The notes below the pieces were generated by a model. It saw only the letters and a list, made by a program, of their open reading frames with translations. It was not told where the DNA came from and did no database searches. 64,000 nt of DNA from Tritrichomonas musculus (Eukaryota; Parabasalia; Tritrichomonadida; Tritrichomonadidae), in the NCBI GenBank assembly GCA_039105265.1, contig JAPFFF010000021.1:1488001-1552000 (forward strand), read 5' to 3'. Below, one piece after another: positions 39,880 through 50,044 of the stretch. Each line of letters opens with the position of its first letter. The stretch's first letter is position 1. Made by a program: the position numbers and the translations under genes.

Positions 39880-40653
39880 CAGCGTTGTTTATCGATACGA
39901 CTAAATACCGGTTACCGATGAAGTATCGGTATTCGGTAAATATCGATACTTTTTTGCTTGGTATTTTTTAGTATCGATACAAAAGTGCTTCGGTATTTTT
40001 AGAGTATCAGCGGTTATTAAGAAAGTACTTTATAATACTTTTTATCAGTATCGATACGGTATTTTAATATATAAATTTTATTAATAAATAAAGAAATATT
40101 AAAACATTTGATTATTTAATTTTAAATATAATTACTAGCCTATAAAAAGTATATTATTGTCTTTATTCTTCAGAAATCTCGTCATATTCATTTTCATTAA
40201 ACAATCTAAATTTTCGATATAATTATTATCATTAAAAACAATAAAATTTATATATTTTATGTACTTTCTCATATTAATAGTTAATTCAATAGTTCTGGAA
40301 TGTTATATTTATCTACAAATAGAAATTGACATAAAGATTATTTAATTTACGATATTTCAGAAACCATTGATTATTCAATTATTATGATGATTATTTGTTG
40401 TAAAATATGTAATTAAAGAGAATTAACAATATTCATTAGAACCTTTTAAATTTCTTTAATTATTTCGGAATCCGATACATTTTTTGTTAAAAAAATACCG
40501 ACAAAAAACCTGACATTCGATATTAATTTTCCACTTTTGTATCGATATTTCGGTTTTTTATCGATAAATACCGTTACCGGCGGTTAGAGCCGGTAATATC
40601 GATATTTTACCTGGGAAATAACCGCTACCGGGGAGGATCGATACATAACCCTG
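39880..40653. mobile_element. hAT-type MITE (774 bp)
   Basis: The ends are CAGCGTTGTTTATCGATACG and (reverse) CAGGGTTATGTATCGATCC, typical of hAT inverted ends beginning CAG. An exact 8-bp target duplication TTATTTTT lies at 39872-39879 and 40654-40661. There is no gene inside. Both subterminal parts are packed with short copies of (G)TATCGATA(C) and CGGTATTT in both orientations, probably transposase-binding sites. It lies between the tail-anchored gene and the metallopeptidase fossil. Confidence 0.9.
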
Positions 40654-40699
40654 TTATTTTTATTATTAAGTTTATTTTTCTTCTTCTTGTCAATTGTAA

Positions 40700-41678
40700 T
40701 TACTTTAATCCTTCTGGTAAAATTTTGTGCATCAATTTTACGCATTCATTGAGCTCACTTTGATAAAATTTTGCATGAGATACATAAGAATAAGTTCCAT
40801 GGCCCCGCCTGAATATAGGACTGTCATCATATCCATCAACTTGATCCAATAATTTGTACTTTCTTGCTTCTTCTAAAAAAAAGGAATCACTGAATATTCC
40901 ATCACCGATAATCGTTAATGATTCTTCTTCCTGATTGTTATTCCAATAAAATGCCAAATTAGAGTTAGAATCTTTCTTAGTGTCGAAAGATGAAAACTTA
41001 AAAAAATTCTTTAAAAGAATCTTGCGCTATAATTCTATAAACAAAATCTATATAATATGAACTTTCTTTTCCTGAGCAAAATTCAATATTATTTTCATCA
41101 AATAATTTTCTTGAGAAATCTTCCCAACTTTTATTTGTCCCATTTAAAGCTGGGCAATCGGTATACTTTTGTATTAAAATGTTATACCATTTCATATGGT
41201 GCAAAGCATGTACAAGCTCATGAGCAAGAACAATAAATGATGGATAAATCATTTGTGTGAAAAAATAATTTTTTGTTTGAGGATTATAACGCAGTCTGGC
41301 AAATGTAATTTTATCTCTATTAATTTCATTTTCAGGAATTATTGAAACAGTAATTACCAAGTTTTCTTCTTCAATTTTCGGATGAGATGCTGCAAAATCT
41401 GTACCTTTCATAAATTTTATTTGAAAACCACTTATCAATGCAGTTGATCTCAATTTTTCAAATAGTTCGACTCCTTTTGGAAGTTTCAGTAGAGTGGATA
41501 TAATTTTATTTAACTCATCAATTAAAGAAACATTTAAATTCGGATCAACTTTGAAAACCGATTTTAATTCATCATAAAGCATAGATAAAGATGTTTGGGT
41601 TTCTAAAGTTGACTGTAACAATGATGCTAGGTTTTCTATCAGCAAAAATTGCTTTTCTGATGAACTTGTATCAGTCAT
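40700..41678 (-). pseudogene. HExxH metallopeptidase, possibly M91/effector-like (fossil)
   Basis: The region encodes a zinc-peptidase helix in IVLAHELVHALHHMKW, with the HExxH metal-binding pair, and a C-terminal part with GDGIFSDSFFLEEARKY. Length and motif context recall the M91 (NleD-like) peptidase group, but this is tentative. The preferred start is the ATG at 41678 in ACTTCAAATG. It now appears as two neighbouring frames and looks broken, with about one break. Confidence 0.6.
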
Positions 41679-41951
41679 TTGAAGTATAAAATGAATAAAA
41701 TCAACGTAAAACTTGCATTTGATTGAGTATTGATACAATAGTCCTGATTATTCAGAGCTTTTGCATCAAATTTCTGTGAAGAATGGTTGGGCAAAATCCT
41801 CTCAATTTTTTTTCATGTTGGCTGATGCTTCTATTTCGATTATGTATCTGAATTTTGCGAATACAATGACTTCCCTATTATCAGTGAATCAATATTTTAC
41901 GACTACCTGCATTTCTTTGATCATAATTGGAGATGAAAAAATACAAAAAAA

Positions 41952-42023
41952 TTCTCCTGGGAGGAATCGAACCTCCTTCTTAGGCTTATTAGACCCATGT
42001 CCTAACCAGTGTACTACAAGAGA
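41952..42023 (-). tRNA. tRNA, anticodon AAT (Ile), copy 3
   Basis: The tRNA is identical to copy 2 (loop CTAATAA). The flanks, however, match copy 1: about 20 bp on the 3' side and more than 100 bp on the 5' side (ATTATATTTATTATTCTA and onward) are nearly the same as around 28605-28780. The gene was therefore copied together with its flanks. An open frame drawn across it on the plus strand is not a gene. Confidence 0.87.
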
Positions 42024-42584
42024 TTATATTTATTATTCTATTATTTCCATTTTTATGCTTTATATGAATTTAACTATATCATTTTATGTAATAAGAAGAT
42101 ACAGATATGAAAAAGATATACAGTTCCAAATATGTTATTATGCTTTATATGAATTTTGACAACATCATTTTATATCAAAAAAAAAAAAAAAAAAAAAAAA
42201 AGATTTTTTATTATTAGGAAATCAGATTTGCCCGGACGGTTATAGGTCAATTTTCATCTTCTATCATCGGCCAAATATAACTGGACGAGTCACTTTTTGA
42301 AAATGTTTGGTTATTTAGCAATTGAAATCAAATAAAAGCGTATTTTTTGATAATTTTTCAAATTAGTCTATTTTGCCATTAAACAAATGGCTTATTAGAA
42401 AAATCAACTAATATAAACCACTGATCAATATTTCATTGCTCAACTTTCAAGATAGTAAATGCTATTGTTCAATTATTTTACAAATTCAAATAAGATAATA
42501 CATAGCTCAAAGATAGTCAGTTAGTTATCAATTTAAGTAAAATAAATAAAAAGAGAAAAGTTTGTAGTTTTAAATGAGTTTGTC
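42024..42584. other. Intergenic: duplicated tRNA flank and a poly-A tract
   Basis: The first 115 bp are the flank shared with tRNA copy 1. A run of about 22 A lies near 42179-42200. A somewhat GC-richer patch around 42229-42300 (GCCCGGACGG, CATCGGCC) is unexplained. No gene. Confidence 0.5.
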
Positions 42585-43847
42585 TTAGAAAGAAACATCA
42601 ATGATTTCGATCTCTCGTTTTCGTTCTTTCTTGCCTTTTGAGTCCTCAATCAAAAAGTCGTCTTTCTCGAGTTCTTCTCGAAGACGTTTATTTTCGGACA
42701 CTGAATTTTTCACTTCTGAGCATTTCTGTGACAGCTTTTCCTCAAGAATCTTCTTCTCTTCCCTTAGAATTGTCAGTTCACTTTCCTGTGACTTCATCCT
42801 CGCTTTCAGTGTGGCGTTCTCTTCCTCCAAAATCTTCACTCGCATCTCAATGCTACTGGTGTCACTTTTCACATTTTTCTAATTTTGGCGATATCAAGTC
42901 TGTCACTTTTCCTGAGGTTTCATGTTTCACTTTTTCGTTGATTCGTCTGTTTGGCGTGTTTGCTGGTGGTTCTGTTCCAACGAAAACAACTGAAGCACCA
43001 CCTCCAGCAATGACGAATGAAGCACCGCCTCTGATCGTTGTCTCAGATGGTGTTGAAATTGGGTAACCCGGTTCAGTTGTGAAGAGCTCTCCATAAACGT
43101 TATCTCCGCACACGAGGACCTTCCCTTCTGATGTGATGAAAAGTGAATGAGCACCGCCAGCTGAGGCTGAAATGATTTTGTGATTCAGTCCTGAAATCTC
43201 CGTGAATTCGCTTTCTGATGATCGTCTTCCCAGTCCCAGACAGCCGCGGAAATCTGATCCGCGTGAAAAGACTCACCCGTCTTTACAAACCGCCAGGCAG
43301 TGATTAAATATGCCTGACACTTCGATGATTTCTTTTCCTTCAAGTTCTTTCACTATTTCATACGCCAATTTCCCACCTCGCATACATAAGAAACATTTGC
43401 ACAGAAGGCTCGACCACTCGAGCCAGATGCAATGATGAATGACTCGCAAAATGCGATGCTGACTGGGTTATCACTCAGTGGAAGGACTGACTTTTCAATG
43501 TTCTCTCTTCCTTCTGTTATATAAAACATTGATCATTCTGCGTCGACTGCTGCTGCTGTGTAATAGCCACCAAAAAGATGAATCGGATTGTGACCATTTA
43601 TGTTCACAAAAACTGGAGTGCCTCTTTTATGAAATGGATGAACATATACAAGCTGGTTGTTCTTTGAACTAGAACTAGAAAAAAGGTAGAGAGTGTAACC
43701 ACAGCCACAAACAGCTGAAATAAGTTGGCAAGGACGACCTTCCTTGTCTTTCAGTTCAAGTCGTTGGGATTCTTTGATAAGTTGATCATAAACCATTGAA
43801 GATTCTAAATCATAAACTAATGAAACAGATTCATTTTTCTGAGTCAC
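42585..43847 (-). pseudogene. RCC1-repeat protein with C-terminal coiled coil, degraded
   Basis: Read on the minus strand, scattered frames carry RCC1-type repeat pieces (SAVCGCGYTLYLF with preceding strands; CGDNVYGELF; GGASFVIAGGGAS) followed by a 95-residue charged coiled coil (MRVKILEEENATLKARMKSQ and onward). The order matches RCC1-repeat proteins with a coiled-coil tail common in trichomonads. The frames are broken between 42862 and 43533, and no single frame spans the region, so this is a pseudogene. It is more GC-rich than its surroundings. Confidence 0.72.
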
Positions 43848-43974
43848 ATATTCTCATTAGAAGAAAATTGTCTAGATACGAAAATCAAGGAACATTTTGG
43901 TATCAGATTTAAATTGATCAATTCCTTCCTTCTTTTCTTTGAAAATTTTCCATTAATGATGCATTTAATATTCA

Positions 43975-44534
43975 ATTAAAGACTGTTGGAAAGAAATGAT
44001 CTTAAAAAAAAGTGATCTGATTATGAAAAGTGACATTTATAAAAGTTATAAAGTTAAATCTAAAGAAACAGGATCATCTTACTTATGCAAAATATCAATG
44101 ATTAAAATCAGCAACTTTTCAAAAGACGACCTTATTAAATTATCACGTGAAGTGAACCTCATCTCACAATTAAATCATCCATCATTCCTTAAATTTATAG
44201 GCTATAGTCCTATCAATTTCAAACATCAAAACAAACCAGTGATAATCACTGAATTTCCAATGAAAGGCTCACTTTTCAATGTCCTTGAAAAAGTTAGAAA
44301 AAAGAGAAATGTTCTAAATTGGAACGATACGAAGAAATTAATAATCATTTATGGAATCGCTTCAGGAATGTCATATCTGCATTCAAACAATGTCATTCAT
44401 CGAGACTTGAATCCAAAAAACGTTTTTCTCGATGACAACTTGTATCCAAAACTTGGCGATTTTGGATTATCGATTCGAAATCATAACGTTGAATCGATGA
44501 CATATCAATCAACATCAGGAATGAAAGGGACACT
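43975..44534 (+). pseudogene. Partial copy of the third kinase domain of the 35.6-kb gene
   Basis: The segment 44006-44534 is almost identical (a handful of differences in about 530 bp) to 37627-38155 of the triple-kinase gene. The copy begins with AATTAAAGACTGTTGGAAAG, which matches 37376-37395, so about 215 bp between are missing. It stops at GGGACAC before the APE region, followed by unrelated sequence in which CTTTTTCACGATA occurs twice. The frame from 43996 has 189 codons, but it is a kinase without its C-lobe. Confidence 0.9.
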
Positions 44535-44932
44535 TTTTCACGATACTTTATCTCAAATATTTTGAATATGTAAGAACTTTTTCACGATATTAAAAATTGA
44601 GAGAGAAAAAAACAAGATTTTTTTCATTTTTTAAATCACTTTTTATCCAACTTGTTTTTGCTTTTTCAGAAATTTTGGAATATTCAATAAATTTTTTTTT
44701 AATAAGATTGAAAAGTTTTTTTATATCTCTTAAGAGTCCTTGTTGGCAAAGACATTTCTACATATCCAATTTTACATATGTGATTTCCATATTAATTATT
44801 TCAAACAATGAGATATTTATTAACCAAAAAATTTTTTTTGAATAGATTATAAAATATATTTTCTGAGGTAATGACGGTTAAAAAAACAAAATTTTTGTAA
44901 AGTATTCAAAAAAGAATTAAAACTCAAAAATT
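44535..44932. other. Intergenic upstream region of the kinase-Sel1 gene
   Basis: A/T-rich sequence starts with the repeated CTTTTTCACGATA (near 44533 and 44578). A CTCAAAAATT motif lies just before the ATG at 44933. No gene is supported. Confidence 0.5.
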
Positions 44933-47900
44933 ATGTCTGTTGATCCTTTGGAAAATAAATCTCCAAATGTTTCAATGAACATATCCCTTCAAGAAGGATT
45001 TTTAGACCTTAAAAAGTTTGAAAAAGTGAAAATTCTTCATAATTGGAAATTTGGATTTGTTTATGAAGTATTAGAAAAAGAACAAGGCTATACTCTGAAT
45101 GCCAGAATTTCAAAAAATATTATTGCGAATTATTCAAATGACGAACTCGCTTATTTAACTCAAGACTTAAACGTTTTATCCAGATTTAGTCATCCGCTTA
45201 TTATGAAAACATTGGGATATAGTCCAATTAATTTTAACAATCTTCCAAATCCAGTAATTGTTACAGAATTTTTACCTACGACCTTATCTGATAAAATCCA
45301 TTCAGGATTGACCAGTACACAAAAACTAATCATTATACACGGAATTGCTTCTGCAATGTCATATTTACATTCTCACGATATTATTCATCGCGATTTAACC
45401 ACAAATAATATCTTAATTGATATCAATAATCTACCAAAACTCGCAAACTTTGGCTTTTCAATAGCAGCCACCGAAATTGAAAACGATGATCAACCCCAGT
45501 TCCTATCGGAGCTAATTGGTACTCCATTATATTGTTCTCCAGAAATTTTGCAGAATCTTTCATATTCAAAAGCGGGAGACGTTTATTCCTATTCAATTAT
45601 TTTGTATGAAATCATCACAAACATGAAACCGTTTAAAAACATTATAACCATCGGCAAATTGTATACAAAAGTTGTCACAGAAGACAAAAGACCAGAACTT
45701 CCAAATGACATTCAAAATTCCTATCGTCTTCTTATTCAAAATTGTTGGTCAAAGGAACCAAATGAAAGGCCAACATTTGACCAAATTGTCGAACAACTCG
45801 AAAGTGACGCAGGCTTCATTACAGATGACGTTAACGAAGTCGAATATCGGCAATACATCGAAAAAGTCAAAAAAAGTGAAATGAAGTACACACAGAACGA
45901 TAGATTTCTGAAAATGGAAGACTTTATTAAACCGGAAACCGCCACAAACGATCCAGTGATTTTTCAGTTTTCAAAGAACATTCAAATTGACACAAATAAA
46001 ACGGTTGATTTGAAAAATTTCCAGAAAATGAAAGAATTCGGTTCTGGCGGTTTTGCCAAGATATTCAAAGCAACAGAAATTGAAACGACGAACGTTTATG
46101 CTGCCAAAATTTACACCGATGAATTTGACAAAAGGTCAATTGACTTTTTGAAAAAGTTGTCAAATGAAGTGAACATTCACTCTTATCTCAACCACCCTTC
46201 AATTGTCAAATATTGCGGTTTTAGTCCCACAAATTTTGAAGGCGATATTTTTCCGGTACTGATGACAGAGCTCATTCCAAATGGAACACTCGCGAATGTC
46301 ATTTCTTTGGCGAGCTTGTCATTAACGCCTCATGAGTGGGACCTGACTAAGATATTGGTCAACATGTATGGCATTGCGTCAGCGATGCTCTACTTGCACT
46401 CTCATAATGTTATACACGGTGATTTGAATCCAGCAAATGTTCTTGAAGATGAGAATTATCATCCAGTAATCTGCGATTTTGGCTCTTCAAACTACAAAGA
46501 AACGAAGTCACTTAAAGCGGATGATAACAAAGGGATAATTGCGTTCACAGCACCTGAAGCTTTAGAGGATCAACAGTTCAGTGCAGCAAGCGATTCTTAT
46601 TCTTTCGGACTTGTTACTTTTTCAATGCTGACCAATCAAATGCCTTTTTCTGAAATCACTCAAATTTTTGAATTGGTTGAAAAATTAAAGACAGGATATC
46701 GTCCAGAAATGAGTGACAAAATTCCTGAAGTTTATCAGAATCTAATCAAAAGATGCTGGTCACAAGAACCTTCAGAAAGACCCACTTTTTCTGAAATACT
46801 TTCAGAATTGAAAGACAATCCTGACTATATAATTAAAGGTATCGATAAGTATGAATTCCTTGATTATATTGACTACATTGACTCTTATCATTCCACTTTT
46901 CATGATGAAAATCCCGTCTTAAAAATTGATGAAAGCTACAATTTTGAAGACGAAGAGGATGAAGATGAAGAGATGGACAATATTGACATATCATATGAAC
47001 AAATTTTGCAGAAGCAGAAAGGATATGCAAAATTTGAATCATTGAAAAAAGAAACATGCAATTTGAATGACTTCGAAAAGAAGGCAAAAATAGGAGAAGG
47101 ATCTTTTGGTTCTGTTTATAAAGTTCTTGAAAAGAACATTAAATTTATTTATGCAGCTAAGATCTCAAAAGTTGATTTTGATTTTGAGTCAGATTCACCA
47201 ATTAAATCAATCAATCTTAATCGAGAACTGGACGTCATTTCAAGCTTAAATCATCCCTGCATTCTTAGATTTATTGCATATAATCCAAAGAACTTCAATA
47301 AAGCACCAAAGCCAATAATCATCACAGAATACGCAGTTGGTGGTTCATTGGAGGATATTTTAAAAATGGAGAGAAATAGTATATCTATTAATGGCTGGGA
47401 TGAAACTAAGAAGATCATCAATATTTATGGAATTGCATCAAGTTTGGCTTATTTGCATTCACATGGAATTATTCATCGAGATATGAAGCCAGAAAATGTT
47501 CTTCTCTCGTGCTTCCTGCTTGCCCGTCTTCTTCACGAGCACTTCAAAGAAGACGAAAGAGCGGTGCAGTCTGCGAGAGAAGGAGCAGAGAGAGGCGACA
47601 AGTTTTCGCGGTGCATTCTTGGCCACTTCATTGCACGAGGAATCGGAACCAAGAAAAACCGCCAAGAAGGAGTCCGCCTGATGCTTGAAAGCGGCATTGA
47701 AGACTACTGCAAGTTGGCTGCGACAGACATCGGCCTCTACTTCCTCGAGCTTTCCAAGGAAGAAGATCAAAACAAGGAGAATTCAGCCAAGGCCTTCGAG
47801 TGGTTTGAGGAAGCCTACAAGATGAAGAAGACGAGCGCATCAGTCAACAACTACGCGCTGTGCTTTTTGAATGGAATTTTCGTTGAGCGAGACATTGAAA

Positions 47901-48082
47901 AGGCGAAAGCAATCTTCACCGAAGGAGCAGAAAAAGGAGACACAGTGTCGATGTACCATCTGGCACACATTCTTGAGGAAACAGACACAGCCATGTCAAT
48001 TGAGTACTACAGGCGTGCTGCACAACTGGGGCACAAGGAGTCGCAAGCTCGCTATTCTTCAATGATTGCAAATCCAAAATAA
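44933..48082 (+). CDS. Kinase/pseudokinase protein fused to a Sel1-repeat tail
   Basis: This 1,049-residue protein has two complete kinase-fold domains and part of a third. Domain 1 (about 25-300) lacks a glycine loop and has NFG in place of DFG (KLANFGFS), so it is a pseudokinase. Domain 2 (about 360-630) has GSGGFAK, AAKI, HGDLNPAN and DFG; the HRD arginine is Gly. Domain 3 (from about 705) has a good IGEGSFG, AAKI and HRDMKPEN, but stops right there and is joined at about base 47507 to Sel1-like repeats (SCFLLARLL ... KAKAIFTEGAEKGD ... SIEYYRRAAQLGH). The Sel1 tail is clearly GC-richer with different codon choice. I infer a deletion or recombination that fused two genes. Start at ATG 44933, 11 bases after a TCA. 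Confidence 0.9.
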   Translation: MSVDPLENKSPNVSMNISLQEGFLDLKKFEKVKILHNWKFGFVYEVLEKEQGYTLNARISKNIIANYSNDELAYLTQDLNVLSRFSHPLIMKTLGYSPINFNNLPNPVIVTEFLPTTLSDKIHSGLTSTQKLIIIHGIASAMSYLHSHDIIHRDLTTNNILIDINNLPKLANFGFSIAATEIENDDQPQFLSELIGTPLYCSPEILQNLSYSKAGDVYSYSIILYEIITNMKPFKNIITIGKLYTKVVTEDKRPELPNDIQNSYRLLIQNCWSKEPNERPTFDQIVEQLESDAGFITDDVNEVEYRQYIEKVKKSEMKYTQNDRFLKMEDFIKPETATNDPVIFQFSKNIQIDTNKTVDLKNFQKMKEFGSGGFAKIFKATEIETTNVYAAKIYTDEFDKRSIDFLKKLSNEVNIHSYLNHPSIVKYCGFSPTNFEGDIFPVLMTELIPNGTLANVISLASLSLTPHEWDLTKILVNMYGIASAMLYLHSHNVIHGDLNPANVLEDENYHPVICDFGSSNYKETKSLKADDNKGIIAFTAPEALEDQQFSAASDSYSFGLVTFSMLTNQMPFSEITQIFELVEKLKTGYRPEMSDKIPEVYQNLIKRCWSQEPSERPTFSEILSELKDNPDYIIKGIDKYEFLDYIDYIDSYHSTFHDENPVLKIDESYNFEDEEDEDEEMDNIDISYEQILQKQKGYAKFESLKKETCNLNDFEKKAKIGEGSFGSVYKVLEKNIKFIYAAKISKVDFDFESDSPIKSINLNRELDVISSLNHPCILRFIAYNPKNFNKAPKPIIITEYAVGGSLEDILKMERNSISINGWDETKKIINIYGIASSLAYLHSHGIIHRDMKPENVLLSCFLLARLLHEHFKEDERAVQSAREGAERGDKFSRCILGHFIARGIGTKKNRQEGVRLMLESGIEDYCKLAATDIGLYFLELSKEEDQNKENSAKAFEWFEEAYKMKKTSASVNNYALCFLNGIFVERDIEKAKAIFTEGAEKGDTVSMYHLAHILEETDTAMSIEYYRRAAQLGHKESQARYSSMIANPK

Positions 48083-48312
48083 AACTTAAAAATAACATGT
48101 TTATTTTAAGTAAATCTGATTATCTTTAAATATAAATAAATATATAATAAATGTATCGGTGTAATTAAAGATAATCTTATATAATTAAACATATCATAAT
48201 ATGATTAAATAAAAAACATATTAAGTCCCAAAAAGTCCCAGCAATTTGAGTCGGGACCCATCTTTCAAATTCACTATTTTCCTTTCAATTATAATTTTAT
48301 CTGAAATATAAT

Positions 48313-49826
48313 TTGCTCTTATGTTGGAACAAAGCATTAATGTCCAATTGGATTATCAACCACATGCAAACGCTACCAATGATCTCACAACGGCTGACCA
48401 TCATCAATCTTTTGAAAATTAATATTGATGACATGAAAACACTTTATTTTGCAATTTTAGATTTTTTTCGAGTTCAGATGACAATAATAACAGCATTTTA
48501 TGCTTAGAATCTTTTCAAGAATTAACAAAAGTTGTGAATAATCTACAGATTGATAATGATCAAGAAGGGTATCAGCAATTCTTACAAATCGTCAATAGTA
48601 TCAGTGACAATCATTGCCGCAAGCATAATTTTAACACAAAAGTCAATCAACTTCTTTTACACTATAAAAGTCAAATCAAACAGACTTTGTCAAATTATGA
48701 TATATATCGCATTTTTAAAAACAACAAAATTCTTCTTTTTTTTCTTTTACAAAACCAAATCATAACAATTACGCAGCCAATTTACGAAGAAATTATCACA
48801 AAAATCGAATCCAACGGAAACCGTTTTTGTCACTTTTTCTATCCCGAACTCGAAAATTTCATTGGAAAAGATGAAATTAAAGACGTTAAGGAAGAACTTT
48901 TAATGACACATCCGAATATTTTTCATGCTTATTATTCAAACCGTCAAGAAGGTGAAAATGAATCATATATTTGTAAATTAATTCGTCAAGATTCAATTGT
49001 AGAATTTGTTCAATATGTGAATCGAATGAATTATCCACTATCAAGTCAAATACCACCTTCACTTTTTGAGGCGAACTCTTTTTTAATTGAAAATGAGAAT
49101 ACGACACTTATTGAATATTCAGTGTTTTTTTGTTCAATTCAAATTTTTTTGTATTTGATGTTGAATAAAGTTGATTTAAAACCTTCATTATGGCTTTATG
49201 CCATTCATTCAAAAAACGCAGAACTGATTCATATTTTAGAATCAAAATTGAAATCACCAAAAAAAGTAGAAAATGACCAAATTTTTTTAAGATTATTAAT
49301 TAAATCAATTAAATGTCATCATAATGATTTTGCTAATTATTTTGCAAATAATTTCATGTTTTTAGACGAAAATGATTCAAAACAAAAAGATGAAATTTTA
49401 TCATGTAGCATCAAATATCATCATTATTCAATTGGATATTCTGGATTCAATAAATGCTCATCATTAAAACAAATTACAATTCCATCATCTGTAACATCAA
49501 TTGATTGTTATGCATTTCATGAATGTTCATCATTGACTGAAATAATAATTCTATCATCAGTAACATCAATTGGTTGTTTTGAAAAGTGTTCATTAATAAC
49601 ACAGATTACAATTCCTTCAAAAGTTACTAAGATCGAAAAATATACTTTTGCAAATTGTACATCATTAAAACGAATTGAAATTCCTTCTTCTGTGAATTTT
49701 ATTGATGAATATGCTTTTTGTGGTTGCACATCATTAATCGAAATAAAAATTCCTGAATCCGTGACTACAATTTATGATTATAAATTCTTTTCATGCAAAT
49801 CACTTATAAAAGTCGAAATACCATAA
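48313..49826 (+). pseudogene. DUF3447 protein fused to BspA-like LRRs, broken
   Basis: The frame at 48313-48507 holds the N-terminus (DDMKTLYFAILDFF); the family sequence then continues in another frame (SSDDNNNSILCLESFQEL) after a run of seven T at 48462-48468. From 48534 the long frame has the DUF3447 blocks (NRQEGENESYICKLIRQDSI; SLWLYAIHSKNAELIHILES), and near residue 300 it passes straight into BspA repeats (CSSLKQITIPSSVTSID). The ankyrin part present at the 33-kb locus is missing. A TAA at 49824-49826 cuts the LRRs, and repeat-like codons (SLRSIKRAAFH) continue after it. Confidence 0.82.
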
Positions 49827-50044
49827 TCATTGAGATCAATTAAGAGAGCTGCTTTTCATCTTTGAAATGATAAAAATAGATAATTGGCAATAATAAATCT
49901 GCAAAAATACAACTAGTAAATATATTCCTTTGGAAAAGTACATAAAAAAATTCAACTCGGACTGAATTTTGTTATTTTGCCATTTATCGTTTTTTTTCCA
50001 AGATTTTTCCAATTTTTTAAAAACTCATTTTAATTCGCTGATTC

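Noticed and set aside
28590-42140. tRNA-derived SINEs
   Set aside because: The tRNA parts are complete, foldable and followed by a T-run; there is no common body with a poly-A tail and no target duplication.
41761-42159. 132-codon plus-strand frame
   Set aside because: It runs antisense through tRNA copy 3 and its conserved flank.
47459-47840. Minus-strand frames opposite the Sel1 tail
   Set aside because: They are shadows caused by the GC-rich coding sequence on the plus strand.
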